From: Coturnix japonica
Taxonomy: Eukaryota > Chordata > Aves > Galliformes > Phasianidae
DNA length: 64,000 nucleotides
Direction of reading: 5' to 3'
Assembly: GCF_001577835.2 (NCBI RefSeq)
Contig: NC_029532.1
Coordinates: 248,001 to 312,000 of the forward strand
The translations under genes were made by a program, and so were the position numbers. Shown here one piece after another: positions 1-13,100 of this stretch (its first letter is position 1; each line of letters opens with the position of its first letter). Below the pieces are notes generated by a model that was given only the letters and a program-made list of their open reading frames with translations, searched no databases and was not told the DNA's origin.

Positions 1-997
1 GGGACTGCTTACATAAGCCAGATGAGGCAGAGTTGTGTGCCACCTCGTGTTTTCTTTGGGATGCACAATTTAGAGCAATGACGTTTTGTCCTCAGGTACC
101 CAGCCACAGCAGGATGAAGAGTTCTTGTGCTCCTTTTGTTCTCACTGATCCAAATTTAGCATCAGTCATTCTGCCAGCAGCCAGACACGGGGTGAACGAA
201 ATAACTGAGCTGTCCCAGCATGGCCATCCTGCCTTGTTGCACTGCCTGACTGATGGCACTGTGAGCTGGAGAACACAAGGACAGCAGGAACCACTAAAGA
301 GCAGGTGATGCAGCACCCACGCCTGCAGACACCTTCTTGCAAGTACCACCTAAACCCAAGCAACCAACCAAGCCTCCAGTTCACCATGCTACAGATGCAC
401 TAGCTTTCCAGGGCTAACTGGCAAACGCTCATTTCAAGCAGCAAACAGATGAGGCATTGAAAAATGATAAGGCATCAGGAAACTAGTCCCTGCTTCAAAC
501 CAGAAATACTCTGAGGAGATTAAAAGTATTCAAAGGGAACAAAAGACAACCACGTTGTAGCTATCAGTTGCTGCCTTTCAGAAGACACACCATACTCAGG
601 AATGCCACAGCTAGAAGAAAAGTAATCAACTTGCATGCTGAACACTACAGAGATGGAAAATATCCCCTTTCAGCATCAGAGGCTACAACATACTTATCTA
701 TAACCCCATTACCATGTACTGCTTCCAGGTGTACTGCTCAGCTCCACCTCCACTGCCCTCCCATAGGTCACATGCTTGTAGCTTGCAGATAACAGACCCT
801 TTGACAGGGATCCCAGAGTACATTCTTCATGCTGTATTCTGGGAGACATCACTTAAAGTGACATTTTACAACTTGCAAAGAAACCCTAAATGTCACTCAC
901 TGGCTGCCTCAGCCTGGCCACAAGCCATAGCTGGGGCTGCACAACATTCGTATGATACCGAGTGCAACAAAACAGAAAAGACTGCTCAGTGACATAC
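1..997 (-). other. RABL6: RABL6 intron 8 (partial); no other feature seen
   Basis: Sequence 3' of exon 8. I looked for the next RABL6 exon (expected LEMMEARS-like peptide) on the minus strand and did not find it, so it should lie beyond position 1. No repeat family was recognised. Confidence 0.6.
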
Positions 998-1101
998 AGT
1001 TCGTAGTTTTGATCTTCTGTCTCTTGCTGCACTGACAGCTCCTCCAAAGTCGCATCAATATCCAGCTGATTTGTCTCCAGCTGCCGTAGTAACGTCTCCC
1101 T
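998..1101 (-). CDS. RABL6: RABL6 coding exon 8
   Basis: Acceptor TTTCTTTAG, donor GTATGT. It encodes [19 protein letters not shown], then [15 protein letters not shown] and two bases. This is the helical segment after the G domain. The frame stays open past the donor into intron, but homology to the human protein stops there, which supports the GTATGT donor. Confidence 0.92.
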
Positions 1102-4100
1102 CTAAAGAAAGGAAAACAAGCCAGGTCTGAGCAGGAAGGGTCATCGTAACAGATCTCTGTGCACTCTCAGGGTGCACCAAGATCTGGTGTCACCACTCTA
1201 CCCACAGCAATTAATTAAACAGGAGCTTTGGTCCATCTCATGGTGTTCAATTTAAATATTTCTGCACAACAGAATGCAGAAGTGGTAGCAAAAAAGCATA
1301 TTAATCCAAGCAATCAGGTTGTATGAAAGCAATCCGTTCCAATGGCCATACAGGATCAGATCATCAACCAGTAATATGTGATTTCCAGAAATCAGCAGCA
1401 CCAGTAGCTGCACTACCCCAAGGAGCTGCCTGTCCTGCTGCAGGGCCAGCACAGGGATCCCTCCAGCAGCAGCAGCTCCAGCATCTCCCTGACAGGTGAT
1501 TTGTATGTTTAAAATCACATTTAAAACACGTTAATCTGCTGAAAGACAAGGCCTTCCTCAACATTTCCATGATCATTTAACTCACTGCTTAGTAGATACT
1601 GACATTCTTAATTTGTATGCTTTGTTATTGTGTTAATCCATTTTCCTGCACCAGGTTCATTTCATTTTTCATATTCATAAACGCTGTGCAGATGGAAATG
1701 TGAACTCAATTAAAATGTATGCAAAGAGTTATGAAGCCATTAGTTAACCTGAATTCCCTTCAATGTGTTATACAAGGAAGTTTCAGCAAAACGTGCTATA
1801 GATTTAAACCTGCTGCACTAAACAGAAGCACTGATCTGTACTAAGTGACTTTAAATACCAGCATCCAACATTTCAGAAGTAACAATTTCATCCTTTTTTA
1901 TTATTCATAGACTGCAAGCACAAAATAAATAAATAAATAAAATAAATAATAATAAAATAATCCACACAAAGGGAAGATCCCTGCTCCTTGAACTCTTCCT
2001 TTCCCTAAATGAGTGAAGGAAATGCTGATCAAATTAGCTGAATAGACAGTCAAAGAGGACACTGCTCTCCAATGCTTACCTTAGGCACTTTGATAATGGC
2101 TTTTATTAAACAAGAGGTTTGCCAGGTTTCCCTTTCCTTATTCCTCCGCAATAAGACACGCACCTGAGGTTTTATTTATTTCTATTTTCCCAGTAAACTC
2201 AGAACTTGGATTTAATCAAGAAAAACTCATTACTAATAGTGGACTTCCAAACACATAAAAATAAATCCTATTTTACCGTGCTGGCATTAAAATATTAAAG
2301 CAGCAGCTTATTTTTAGCAATGACCCAAAAGAAGGGAATAAAGCACGTACTGCAGACCAGGGCTTTGGCTGAACGCCACTTTCAAGTGCTTTCTGGGAGA
2401 AGGCAATTTCAGCTGCCTGCAGAATTCTGCAGTGCTCTGAAGGCCCGGCTGACCTGATCCCATTAGCACACCATGCAGGCCACCGGCTGCACCCACGGCT
2501 AAACCATGTCCTCAGATCTGAGGCTCCTTCCCCTGCAAAGGAACTGATAAATAATTGAAGAGGCCAGGCTGCCAGGGGGAGCTTGCTCTGTACCGCGGGT
2601 ATGGATTTCAGCCGCCACTTCCTTTATGAAAGATGCATGGGGAAGCTGAACACAGAGATGTGCAGCCCAAAAGCAGGGCGCTGAACCGGCTCCATGAAGG
2701 ACACAGCGGAGCCACACATGCAGCCCAGCAGCTCCTCTGCCCCCAGGGAACTGACTCTGAATTAGCATTTCACTTTGGATTGTGTGTGTAAAAACACACA
2801 CAGATATTTCACTTACAAGCAAAAGAAAATCAAAACCAACTGTCTGATTTTTTTCATTTAAAAAAAAAAAAAAAAAAAAAAAGCACCTATGCAACATCAT
2901 TTGCATCCCTAAAGGCATTAAGGACCACAGCTGAGAAATCCACCCTGCCATGCCCATCCAGCCCTCACCTTCTCTCTTAGTCAAGCCAAGATGGCTCAGT
3001 TATAACATAAATCAGATACTTGGGTCTTCTTGATATAGGATCCAAGCAGATCAGGTACCATTCAGATTAGGACAATGACTTTCAGTAACCTGTTAATTCT
3101 GTGAACTAGATTCTTATGAAAACAAAAATCTATTTGGGATCCTCAATCAGCCATAACACAAAATCTCACATATAAAGTCAAATGTCCATGAACTCTGTCC
3201 TGCACATGTCATGGAAGCAGCATCTCTTACCTGCAGCTGCAAGAAGGGGATGTTGAAGAACTTATGCAGGTACTTGAGGCCAAAGCTGTTCTTCATGGAA
3301 GACTCAGCATAGCGAAAATATGAGGAGCCAGGAGGCCTGTCTCAACCAGAAAGGCAAAGAGAAAAAAAAAAACATACAAAAGACATGCAATCACTCAGAA
3401 GAGACACCTGCTGAATTAAATTCCATGAACAATCCTCCAAAAGGAATGTCTCCCACTTATTTCCATGGAAACTCAACAGATACAAAGAGCATGATAACAT
3501 TACTTGATAGAGCAAACGCTCAGATCCTCAATGATATTTTTCAAAAGTTACCACCATTAACTGACTTGTGTGGATGAGCTGATTGAGATGCTCTTTGTTT
3601 TGTGGTGCAATAGCTGTCTGTGGCCAAATGGAACACGGCTTGTCTTTCATGTCGCTGTCGCCACTGCTAAAATGCACCCCCCACACCTCACTGTGCTGAC
3701 ACCACTGTCTGGTTCCCATAAACATTCAGCAAGCAGCAAGAATGTCAATGTATACGTTTTTTTCTACACGGAGGAATTCGACTCCACACTTTTACTCAGA
3801 CTCTGTCCCTCCTGAAGGGCAGCAGAAAAAGTCGGAATGCTGCTGCTGGGGGGCTGCAGCGCCATGGCAGACTGAGAGATACTGTGTTAGGACATTGGGT
3901 CATTGGTTTACTAAACTGGGAGGGGGTTAAGGTTATATTTCACAAACAAGCAGCAGACGCAGCTTGAGTCACCTACTCAAGCATCAGCACCATGCATTAA
4001 GCTCAGCTGAGTCACACACAGAGATATATTTGTAAAGAAATGATTACTGTACAGAATCGAGCCTCGATTCTGATACCACTGATGTATGCATAAAGACTGA

Positions 4101-7100
4101 GAAAATAAAAAATTGCCTTAAAAACATAAACCCGCATTGAAAGGTACTATCTATTGAATGCTGATCAGTAAGTAATATGTAACAGAGAGCCTCAGAGACC
4201 TCTAAGATGAAAAATCTTGCCTGTCTGGCAAAGGAGGAGTATGATTTGGTTGTACCCAGAAAACACACTTTGGAGATGCCGAGGGCTGCAGGATAAACAT
4301 GATGCAGATTTGAAACACAGTGGCAACAGTTTTCTACGGATGATGACAGAGAACAGTGACAGTCTGCTCCCCTGTCCACTGAGCTCGGTGCCACCTCGTT
4401 ACCTGTTCAGATTGTCAATGAAGTCCCGCACGTCACCAGGCAGAATGACCCGGTGCTCCCCCATGTCTCGGTAGTTCCCAAGCACACACACTGGAACGTG
4501 GGTCGGCACTTTAGGAAGCTCCCTCAGAATATAATTAAACGTCCTTCACCAAAGGAGAGACAGACACAGGCAAATGAGAGCGAACCATCATTCTGTAAGC
4601 AGTTGCACGTACAAACCACAGAAAAAAGACACAAAGTAAGAATTCTATCCAAAATCCCTTCTATGCTGTGGCCTCCCCCTCCCCCCTAATACATTCACTG
4701 TAAATACGTGTGTGTTGCTCTTTATTCAAAAATGCCAAGTTCAATAAAGCACTTCCAGCAGAGACCTCGCACCTCTTGCTGCAATCTCTCCCTCAGTCCT
4801 ACAAAATTCTGTGAGGGAAGCAAAAGAATTCCCCCACCCATGGAGGCTCACTGAACCACATCAACCTGCATAACACAAGCTTAAGTGCAAAGCAGAAACT
4901 CATACCATCTCCTTTTTCAATTCTTGTTCCCACATGACTCTTCCCCTCCTCCTCATACATGCAAAATGAACAGCTCATTATTTCTGTGCATTAATGCAGC
5001 CTAAGCCATCTAAATAATCCTTACTGACACCTGTCCTCCTGGAAATTCCTCTCTAGCTTTCCCTTTCCCCTTGTGGTCTGCACAGCAAGGCGTAACATGC
5101 CCACCATACTCTCTGCACCTGTGTCAGTGCTCATTACCAAGCCTCAGATAGCAGTATATCAGAAACTGCAGTCCACAAGTCCACAGGGAGATTGCTTGTA
5201 CAAACCCAGGAGAGGACTATATTAAAAGACATGGCAGAAGATAAAGCTATTACTTCGAGGGATACAAGCTAGCTTTGACTCATTAGGCTGCTTATCAGCA
5301 CCAGAGGCCACGTGGGAATCAAGAGGTCCAGAAATCACTTGCTTTAACCAAGCGAGAATCACATGATGTAATGCATGCTGCTGAAGATGTCTTACCACTG
5401 TTTGGTGATGTCAAACATCATCACTACACCATTGCAATTTTTATACACGTCCAGAAACTCTGCATCCAGAGCCATTTCTGACTCTGCCTGAGGAAAAAGA
5501 AGAAGAAAGAAAAGCAAAAGAGCAGTAAATAATTCAACTTCAGACAGAATACAACTGATATGGTGCTGAATAGGCAAACTGCCAAAAGCAACAGCCACTG
5601 TAAGAAGGACCTGTGGGGTTCACATTATCATCACTGAGAAAAGGTGCCTGGTGGGTCACAGCTCGCAGTGCCCACAGGACCAGCACCTGTATCACCTGGC
5701 AGCCTCTGAAAAAAAGGAAGCCATGACTGGCAGAAGTCCTAAAACACACTCCTTCCTCTCTCCCTGTGCCCTCAGTTCCTGCATTAACAAGATAAATCTG
5801 TATAGTTTACAAAGCAGAGTGCAGAGATCTTACCTCCTACATCTTTGCCAACCCAAATATTGACTATATTTCTAATGCTTCAATGTGTACCACTAGGATG
5901 TAGTTTCTACTGATTTTCTTCCACGCAGAGTTCAAACTATGTATTAGCAGTCAGTTTGGTTTTCACTGCTTGGACTCTGCATAAAGATCAGTGCTGGTCA
6001 CAACTGAAGCTGCAAGGCTCCTGCTGCAATTTGGTACCAACACAACAACTCTGACTCATTTTCCAAGAGTGAAAAATGTACACACAACTGTAAAGGAAGA
6101 AGCAGCTGCCACAACTGCTCTCATAGAGGCCTTTTCCCATAAGAAGAGAATATTTTTAAAGAAAATCCTTCAGATCTGACCACATGGATTGAGGAGGACT
6201 GCCACCCTCAGTGCCAGAAAACTCTTTACTGCCGTGACTCATCCCCATAACTGAGTACTCAGCAATCTGTGTATCAGTAACACCCCATTTTGCATCAATT
6301 TCTAGTGGTTTTCAAGAAGTTACTGAGCAAGTACCCAAACTCTGCCTATGCACTGCAATCCAAAATGCAGTGACATGAACAGGAGGGATAAAGCTCTGCA
6401 GTAAATGCCATGCAATCAAGTGCCTTTAAAACTAACTTTTCCTGAGAATAAAATAGTGCAGCTTTTGAAAGAGATACCACAGAAATGCACTGGCAGCCCA
6501 AATGCAGTTTGAGGAACGTGAGATTAAGCTCTCCCATATGGCACTTCGTTCTACAAAAGTAGATCCAAAGGACACACATTTGTGCATGAGCCTGGAGGAA
6601 GCCACTATTTATGTTTACACTCTAGTGGCATTTCTATTGCCCCTGCCTCCTCTACATTTCAAAGGGTGCTAAAAGGTAATTGCCAGACCACTTTTAAGGA
6701 GCAGCAAGGTGGCATTCAGCAATTTCTTCATTTTTTTCAGGAAGCCCATTACAAAAGGGCTTCCTGACACTCACTGTGTGCAAACAGGTACAAAGCTACA
6801 GCTAAACAGCTGGGGTGGGGTCATTCCCAAAAGACAAACAGCAGGAAAGTGGTGGCAGGGGCACAGTCTGGGATAAAAAGCACAGGCAAAAGCACAGGGA
6901 TCACTTATTCACGGTTTGGGTCAGCCTTACAGTAGAAACAAGTACAGCACTTACTCTCCATGGACCAAAGGTGGACAAGAGGCCTCCTGCTGAGAGGCAG
7001 CTATTGACATTCAAGGTGACTCACCTCCTGAGGGTCATTCTCCAGTTTCAAACCATCTCCTCGTTTTTTGCATTTTCCTTAAAAAGAATTGTAAAAAACA

Positions 7101-10100
7101 AATGCATTACACTGGGTAGAGAACTCCAAGATGGATCTGTGAATCCTTGGTCAGGACCACAGAATTTAGAACATGGCCTTAATGCAGAACCAAATTCTAC
7201 TATAAGCCTTAGGAAAAGGGTGGGGTGGGACAGGCATGCCTTGCAGAAGGAAAGCAACAGCCCTGTTCAAGACTATCAGCTAGTCAGATTCGAAGATGAA
7301 TACAAAAGAGGTTGACTTTTCTAAGAGTCTGCAACACGGGACAAAACCAGCTGATGAACATCAAGTGATTACTTGTGGAATTTGTGGTTCTGCACATGGC
7401 AACAAGGAAAAGAAAGTGTTTCATTCTTCCAGCAGGCAGGTCAAGGTTAGTTATGAAATACAAAGTTACTCCCGAGAGATTTATTTCTGAGGCGCTTCCC
7501 TACTTAAATGAAGAAAGGCTGCATTAGAGAAATCATCCACCTAACACTCTATGCATGTCATAGCAAACTACACATTTCTAAACCATTAGTCTCCCCAGAG
7601 TCATCTGACTTTTAATGTTTGAAGATAACAGAAGTATTCACCCCAATCTTTCCCCATTCTTACAACAAATCAATCTCTGAGAGGGAGAAGAATGACAAGA
7701 AAAGAAATCAATCTCCAATACAGTGGAAAGAGCTTATGCTATTCCAGGGGCCACAGAAAAACAATATATGACATGATCCCTTCAGTTTGTGTATGAAAAA
7801 GATGCAGGAACCTAACTAGCAAAAGATACGAGATCATCTGAATTTCAAGCAGCTTCTTTGCATTCAGGATCTGCTACAGCTCCACAACCTGCAGCAGTTA
7901 CACAACATGCTGCAAAGCCAGAAAGATGAGTCAGGACTGTGACATCTGCTGATAGATATCTCTTCTATGTTCTTTTAGTTCAAGGGCAGCAAAGGAGGCT
8001 GTACTTAGTACACTATTAGATAAAATTCAATACAATCCATAGCTGGGGGCAAGCTTTACTTGCTAAGAGTTTAACAAACGGCATCATTACACAAAAGAGC
8101 TCTGAGCAGGCTCAGGGAAAACCCAGCAGGCTGCAGATAAACCCACTCCAGTGAGTCTGCAAGACGGAAAAAAAACATTCATGAGTCAAGAAAAAGGTAA
8201 GAGGGGCAGCAGTGTAACAGCTGCCATTCCCTCCTGCTCCCATGTACCAACCTGACTCAGGCTCCAAGCTTTCCCAGCAGCCCTTTCCCCCTTCCTTCCG
8301 AATTAACATCTTTATGCTAAACAAATGGCACCAATTCACCACTCATCAGTCAGGCAGGGCCAACAATGCTGCTTCCTGTCTAACTAACACAGTCTGGAGA
8401 GTAAAATCCAAGAGCACTGTTGAGCCAATAAGGACAGGGAGGCACAATTCTAAGTGCTAGGCAAAACACGACTTAGCCAAACCACATTAAACTCAGTGCA
8501 AAAATGTACAAGAAGCTTTCTGGGGTCCAGATTACTCTCCTGTGCATTTTCACACCAAGATACAAAGAATGGCAGTGCTGCATGACAGAGAAGTGGCTGA
8601 AGCTGCTTTAGAAGACTAAAGTTGAACACTGCAGTTCAACTTCACATCCTTTAGCAGCAACATACCCACATCTGTGGGTCCATTTTCAAGATGGGTTTTC
8701 TAAATTTAAACGGATCTCTTAATTTTCTCTAACAAGGAACAATTGTTCCACAACGGGAAACACTTGCTAAAGAAATTTAGCCTGGAAAACAGTGTACATC
8801 AATGTGCACGTTCAGAACACGCAATTCTGGCAGGTCCACATTCAGTTTGCTAAGAGCAGCATTCTGCACAACTCCAAACAGGCACAACAGCCAGGATCTG
8901 GTAGGTCGGGGAAAAAAAGGAGGAGGATCAGGTCTCATCAGCACTCTGCTGCAGCAGCACTGAATCCTTCACTACTTGAAGTCTACTGCCTACATTGGTG
9001 CCCCTCTCACCAAAAGCATCTCGCAGGAGGATTTTTTGTCCTAAGCAGGCAGAAGGAAGAACAAAATTGTCATGAAATAACATTAACCTTAAAGATGATC
9101 GAGTTCATTTGCACACATTTTCCTAAAGTTGCATTTATCAAGAACGTGCAGTGCTGTGGCAGTGGGGAAGGATTTGTTTTTGTTAAATTGTAGTAAAGTG
9201 AATTTTTATACTACACTGATTGAATACATTTAACTACGCAAAAATACACATTAGTGGTCCATAAGTAGGGATCTTAACAGAATGAGTTTCACCTTGAATA
9301 TAAAGTGGAGATAAAGCATCCCTTCAGATTTCTAATACATGTTCCACTGCCAGAAATGAAGGCAGTATCAGAAGAGCTGTTAACAACATCTGCTCATATC
9401 AGATCCAATCCATTTTGCCAAAAAAATGACAAGTCTCTGGTTTAGAAGACGACTGTGCTCAGAGAAGCTATTCACAGAAATAAATGGTGGAGCCACACGA
9501 TTCCTGAGTTAAATGTCTATCTATTCATAGCAAAGTTGCAAGGCAGAGAGAAAACAGATATTTTGCTCAGATTCTATATACATCTATATACATCGTAACG
9601 CTTCTGTTGGTAAGCACTTAGGAAAGATGGAAGTAAATGGCTTCTCTTTCAACCTTCCCTCCCGTGTGCGTTACTCCCATCAGGTAACATTTTACCATTT
9701 ACCAATATCACTTCTTTGAAAAGCAGCTTGACAAATATTTTACAAACAGAATGCAGAGCGTATATCTGTCTAAAAGTATAAAGGAGAGAAGATGAAGTTT
9801 ATAGTAGAGTTCAGAGAAGCTGAATAACTCAGCAGCAGGCTCTCATCAGCTGCACAGGACATGAGCCATCAGCTTCCAAACACTGGGACTGATGTCAAGA
9901 TCAGACTGCACACAGTGGGCTCCAGCACACAAGACTCCCCTCTCCCTTCTACACTGTCCTAGGAAGTAACAGTCATGTAGCTGAATAAAATAAATACGTG
10001 CCTCTTTCTAAAGAAAAGTAAACAGGTTCATCTGATTCCAGGTAAGTTCTTAATTAAAGGGAAAAAAACAACAAGCCTGCAATATAAAGAACTTATAGAG

Positions 10101-13100
10101 CTTACCTTTGTCAACTACGTCCCACACTTCGACTTTAACAATATCATCAGTGGCTAAAAGCACAGAAAGGAGACAGTGTCAGCAAAAGGGTTTCAGCAAA
10201 ATGAACACTCCCAGCTCTCCCCACACAGCCCAGCCTGGAGCCAAAGGTATTTTCAATCTTCAGCAACCAGTTCAGAAATACTTGTGAAATCCACCCCCCT
10301 CCCAAAGACTATCAATTTCCAGCAAACATTTTACCAGAACCTTTTCCTTTCTCCCTCTGGTTACAATTACTTTGAGAAGACTCCAACTGCAAGAAACCTT
10401 ATTTTAAAATAAGAATCGCTGCTTCATGGGTGGGATCATGTTTACCCTCATGCAAATATGTGACTCACTTCTTACCCTTCGGATCGCAGAGCAGAGAATG
10501 CCACACACTGATCTATAAAGCACTCAAAGTGTTGGAACAAAAGCATTTGCTTTTTTTTTTTGTTCTGAGATTGCCAAAAGAAGAATAAAATTGATGACAA
10601 CTAAAAACTAAAACAGTGCACATTAAAGTCAGAAACGGTAATTCCTTACTTGGATACAAAAATTTCCATAATAAAACAACTGGGACTGAAAAGCAATTTG
10701 GCTCATTCTGAGTAGGAAGAAATAACTTCAGTTCTACTCTTACGAATTCCTCCAGTATAAAACTTTTGAAGATCTGACAGGGTGACGTGTTCCCTGCCTA
10801 AAAGGTAAACCTAATACAAGGCAACATATTGAATATTTGACTGCAATATTATTAACATCTGTAAATATTTACCGCCAGCTGCCTCGTAATGTTTATTCAA
10901 GGCGGCTTGAGAGCACAATCAGAGGAAAAACAAACTTAATTCTTCCTCTACAGATTAACTCCACGAACAGGGCAGAAATCAGCTCTGAGGCCATTTCTCA
11001 CATTTCCTGTGGCAGATGGAAGGTTTTCTCAGCAGGAAACACACCTTCCAAGATTTGTAAAAAGGGAGTTATTACTGCAAGCTTTGAGGTCAGTGTAGAA
11101 TTTCCTGTTGGAGATTATTAGTAAGGAAATAAGTGTTTGATCAAGTGAAAGAAACACCAATGGAAACACTTCTCCCAGCAGCTTGGTGATGCAGGGAGAT
11201 GACGAGCAGATCTTTGTAGAGCAAGCTCATGCTGAGTCAGTAGTGCAGCCTGCAAGGCTGTGGCATTTTTTGTTCAGGAGCCCAAGAGCTGGACTTAATG
11301 CACTGCTTATACAATCACTGTGCCTACAGTGTCTTCTCTAGACTAGATCCAGGCTTTCAGAACCACTTGCTTTACACTGCCAGAGCAGATGGGAAAAATC
11401 ACACCTCATCTCTCAAATTCAAACAAGCACTTAAAAAAAGCTACTTCTGTGCTTCAGTAACTCAGCCTGGAGTTATCAGTGCTACAACCATTTTTAAAGC
11501 ATCCTCACCACCAGTTGGGGGATGCTCTTTACATCTTAATCAGTGAAAGAACAGTTTGCACCAAGCTTTTCACCTGCATGCAACACTGCAGTGCTGTGCA
11601 GAGACAGATTTTCATCACAAACCTGTTGGCATCAGCAAGTCAAGCACATCACACATATTTTTCAAAATCTTTTGGATCATGAATTAAAACCCTTCCCTGA
11701 ATTGCCATCACCAAAAGCTTATTTTTTAGCTCTTACAGCATACATGTAAGTCACTCGGAAAGTAATGCCTTCTATTTATTTCCAAGGAAATACAACAGAT
11801 ACAAAGAGCACAATAACACTGCTCGATAGAGCAAATTCTCAGCTACAAAGCATTATATTTCAGCACAGTCCCCACCACTAGACCTGCATTTTTGCCAGCA
11901 ATAAACAAGAGCCTGCATGGTAATTGTAAAGATCTGCACCAGTAGAGGTGACCACTGTCACCATGGCCACTGCTGAAACAAGCCCTCACTGTGCTCACAT
12001 TCACTCTTTGGTCTCCATCAGTGTTACGGTGTGGACGAATATCAACGAATGCCCTTTCTTCCACATGGAGGAATTCACTACCATCCCTTACTCCCACGTC
12101 AGGTGCCATTCTGCCACACCACCCTTCTGCTGCCATCTGTCACACAGCAGCAACATGTAATTGGATACTGGTGTGAAGGTTCGGCTTCTGCTGCCATCCC
12201 ACCAACATCTGTTTCTGGTGCTGTGGGCCAGCATCATGAAACAGGAGGCAGCACTTGTAGAGCAGCCCTCATCATTTCTGAATAAAGTTACTAAAAATGT
12301 GACTGAGAAGCTGTGAACAATAAATTAAAACAAGAGTGATGATGGCCCATTTTATCTCCCAAGCAGACATGGAAGAAACAAATACAGATGCAGTGCACTT
12401 TCCACCTCAAGACACAGAGAAGTGTGTCACTCCCTCCTCCCTCTTTCCCCTTACTTTTATAATTCCAGTGGATGCTGGTGACTTGGATCTCCTGAGTTGG
12501 AATGTACTCCTCAATGAATTTCTTTCCCTGTAGTCGGTGCCAGAGTGTGGTTTTCCCAGTGTTCCTGTCCCCTCGGATAACAATTTTCACTGCAGAAAAG
12601 AGCAACCAGATCAACAAAACTCATTGAAGACAAAGGAAAGAACGCTGTGAAAAGCACGTTAACTTTATGCAAGCACTATGCAGATGCAGTTTGATCTCCC
12701 ATATTACAAGGGCATGATGGGTTCTGTTGGAAAACATGAGCCTCAGTCATTATAATCAGTGCTCATTCAGCGACTCACACCAGCTCAGCAAAAAGAACCC
12801 ACGTGAAGACTGGATATTCAGAACACGCGAGCATCCAGCTGTGCCTCTGCTCCTCACCCTGCAGCAAGCAGCGTGCAGGAAAAAGAGCATTCAAACCCAT
12901 CCCAAGGAAAGAAGTGACCAAAACATCCTCATGAGGGGAAAACATCGGCTGTACAGCTGCCATTAACCATACGCAGCTCAGCAAAGTAAATTCTGCAGCA
13001 GTTAATAATGTGAGCATCCCAGAGCCTGCCTTAATGCTATCTTCTTCTTTCTGAATACGGTATGTGTTGATTCCAAAATCTTCTGTTGCATTACGGGATT

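Larger units (their letters stand above)
1102..3230 (-). other. RABL6 intron 7 with two simple repeats
   Basis: Intronic, with no coding similarity. It holds an A/T-rich AAAT-type array at 1922-1961 and a run of 23 A at 2860-2882. The rest is unremarkable AT-rich sequence. Confidence 0.6.

Noticed and set aside
953-997. Open frame continuing past RABL6 exon 8 (LYVTEQ...)
   Set aside because: Similarity to RABL6 stops at a good GTATGT donor, so the remainder is intron.
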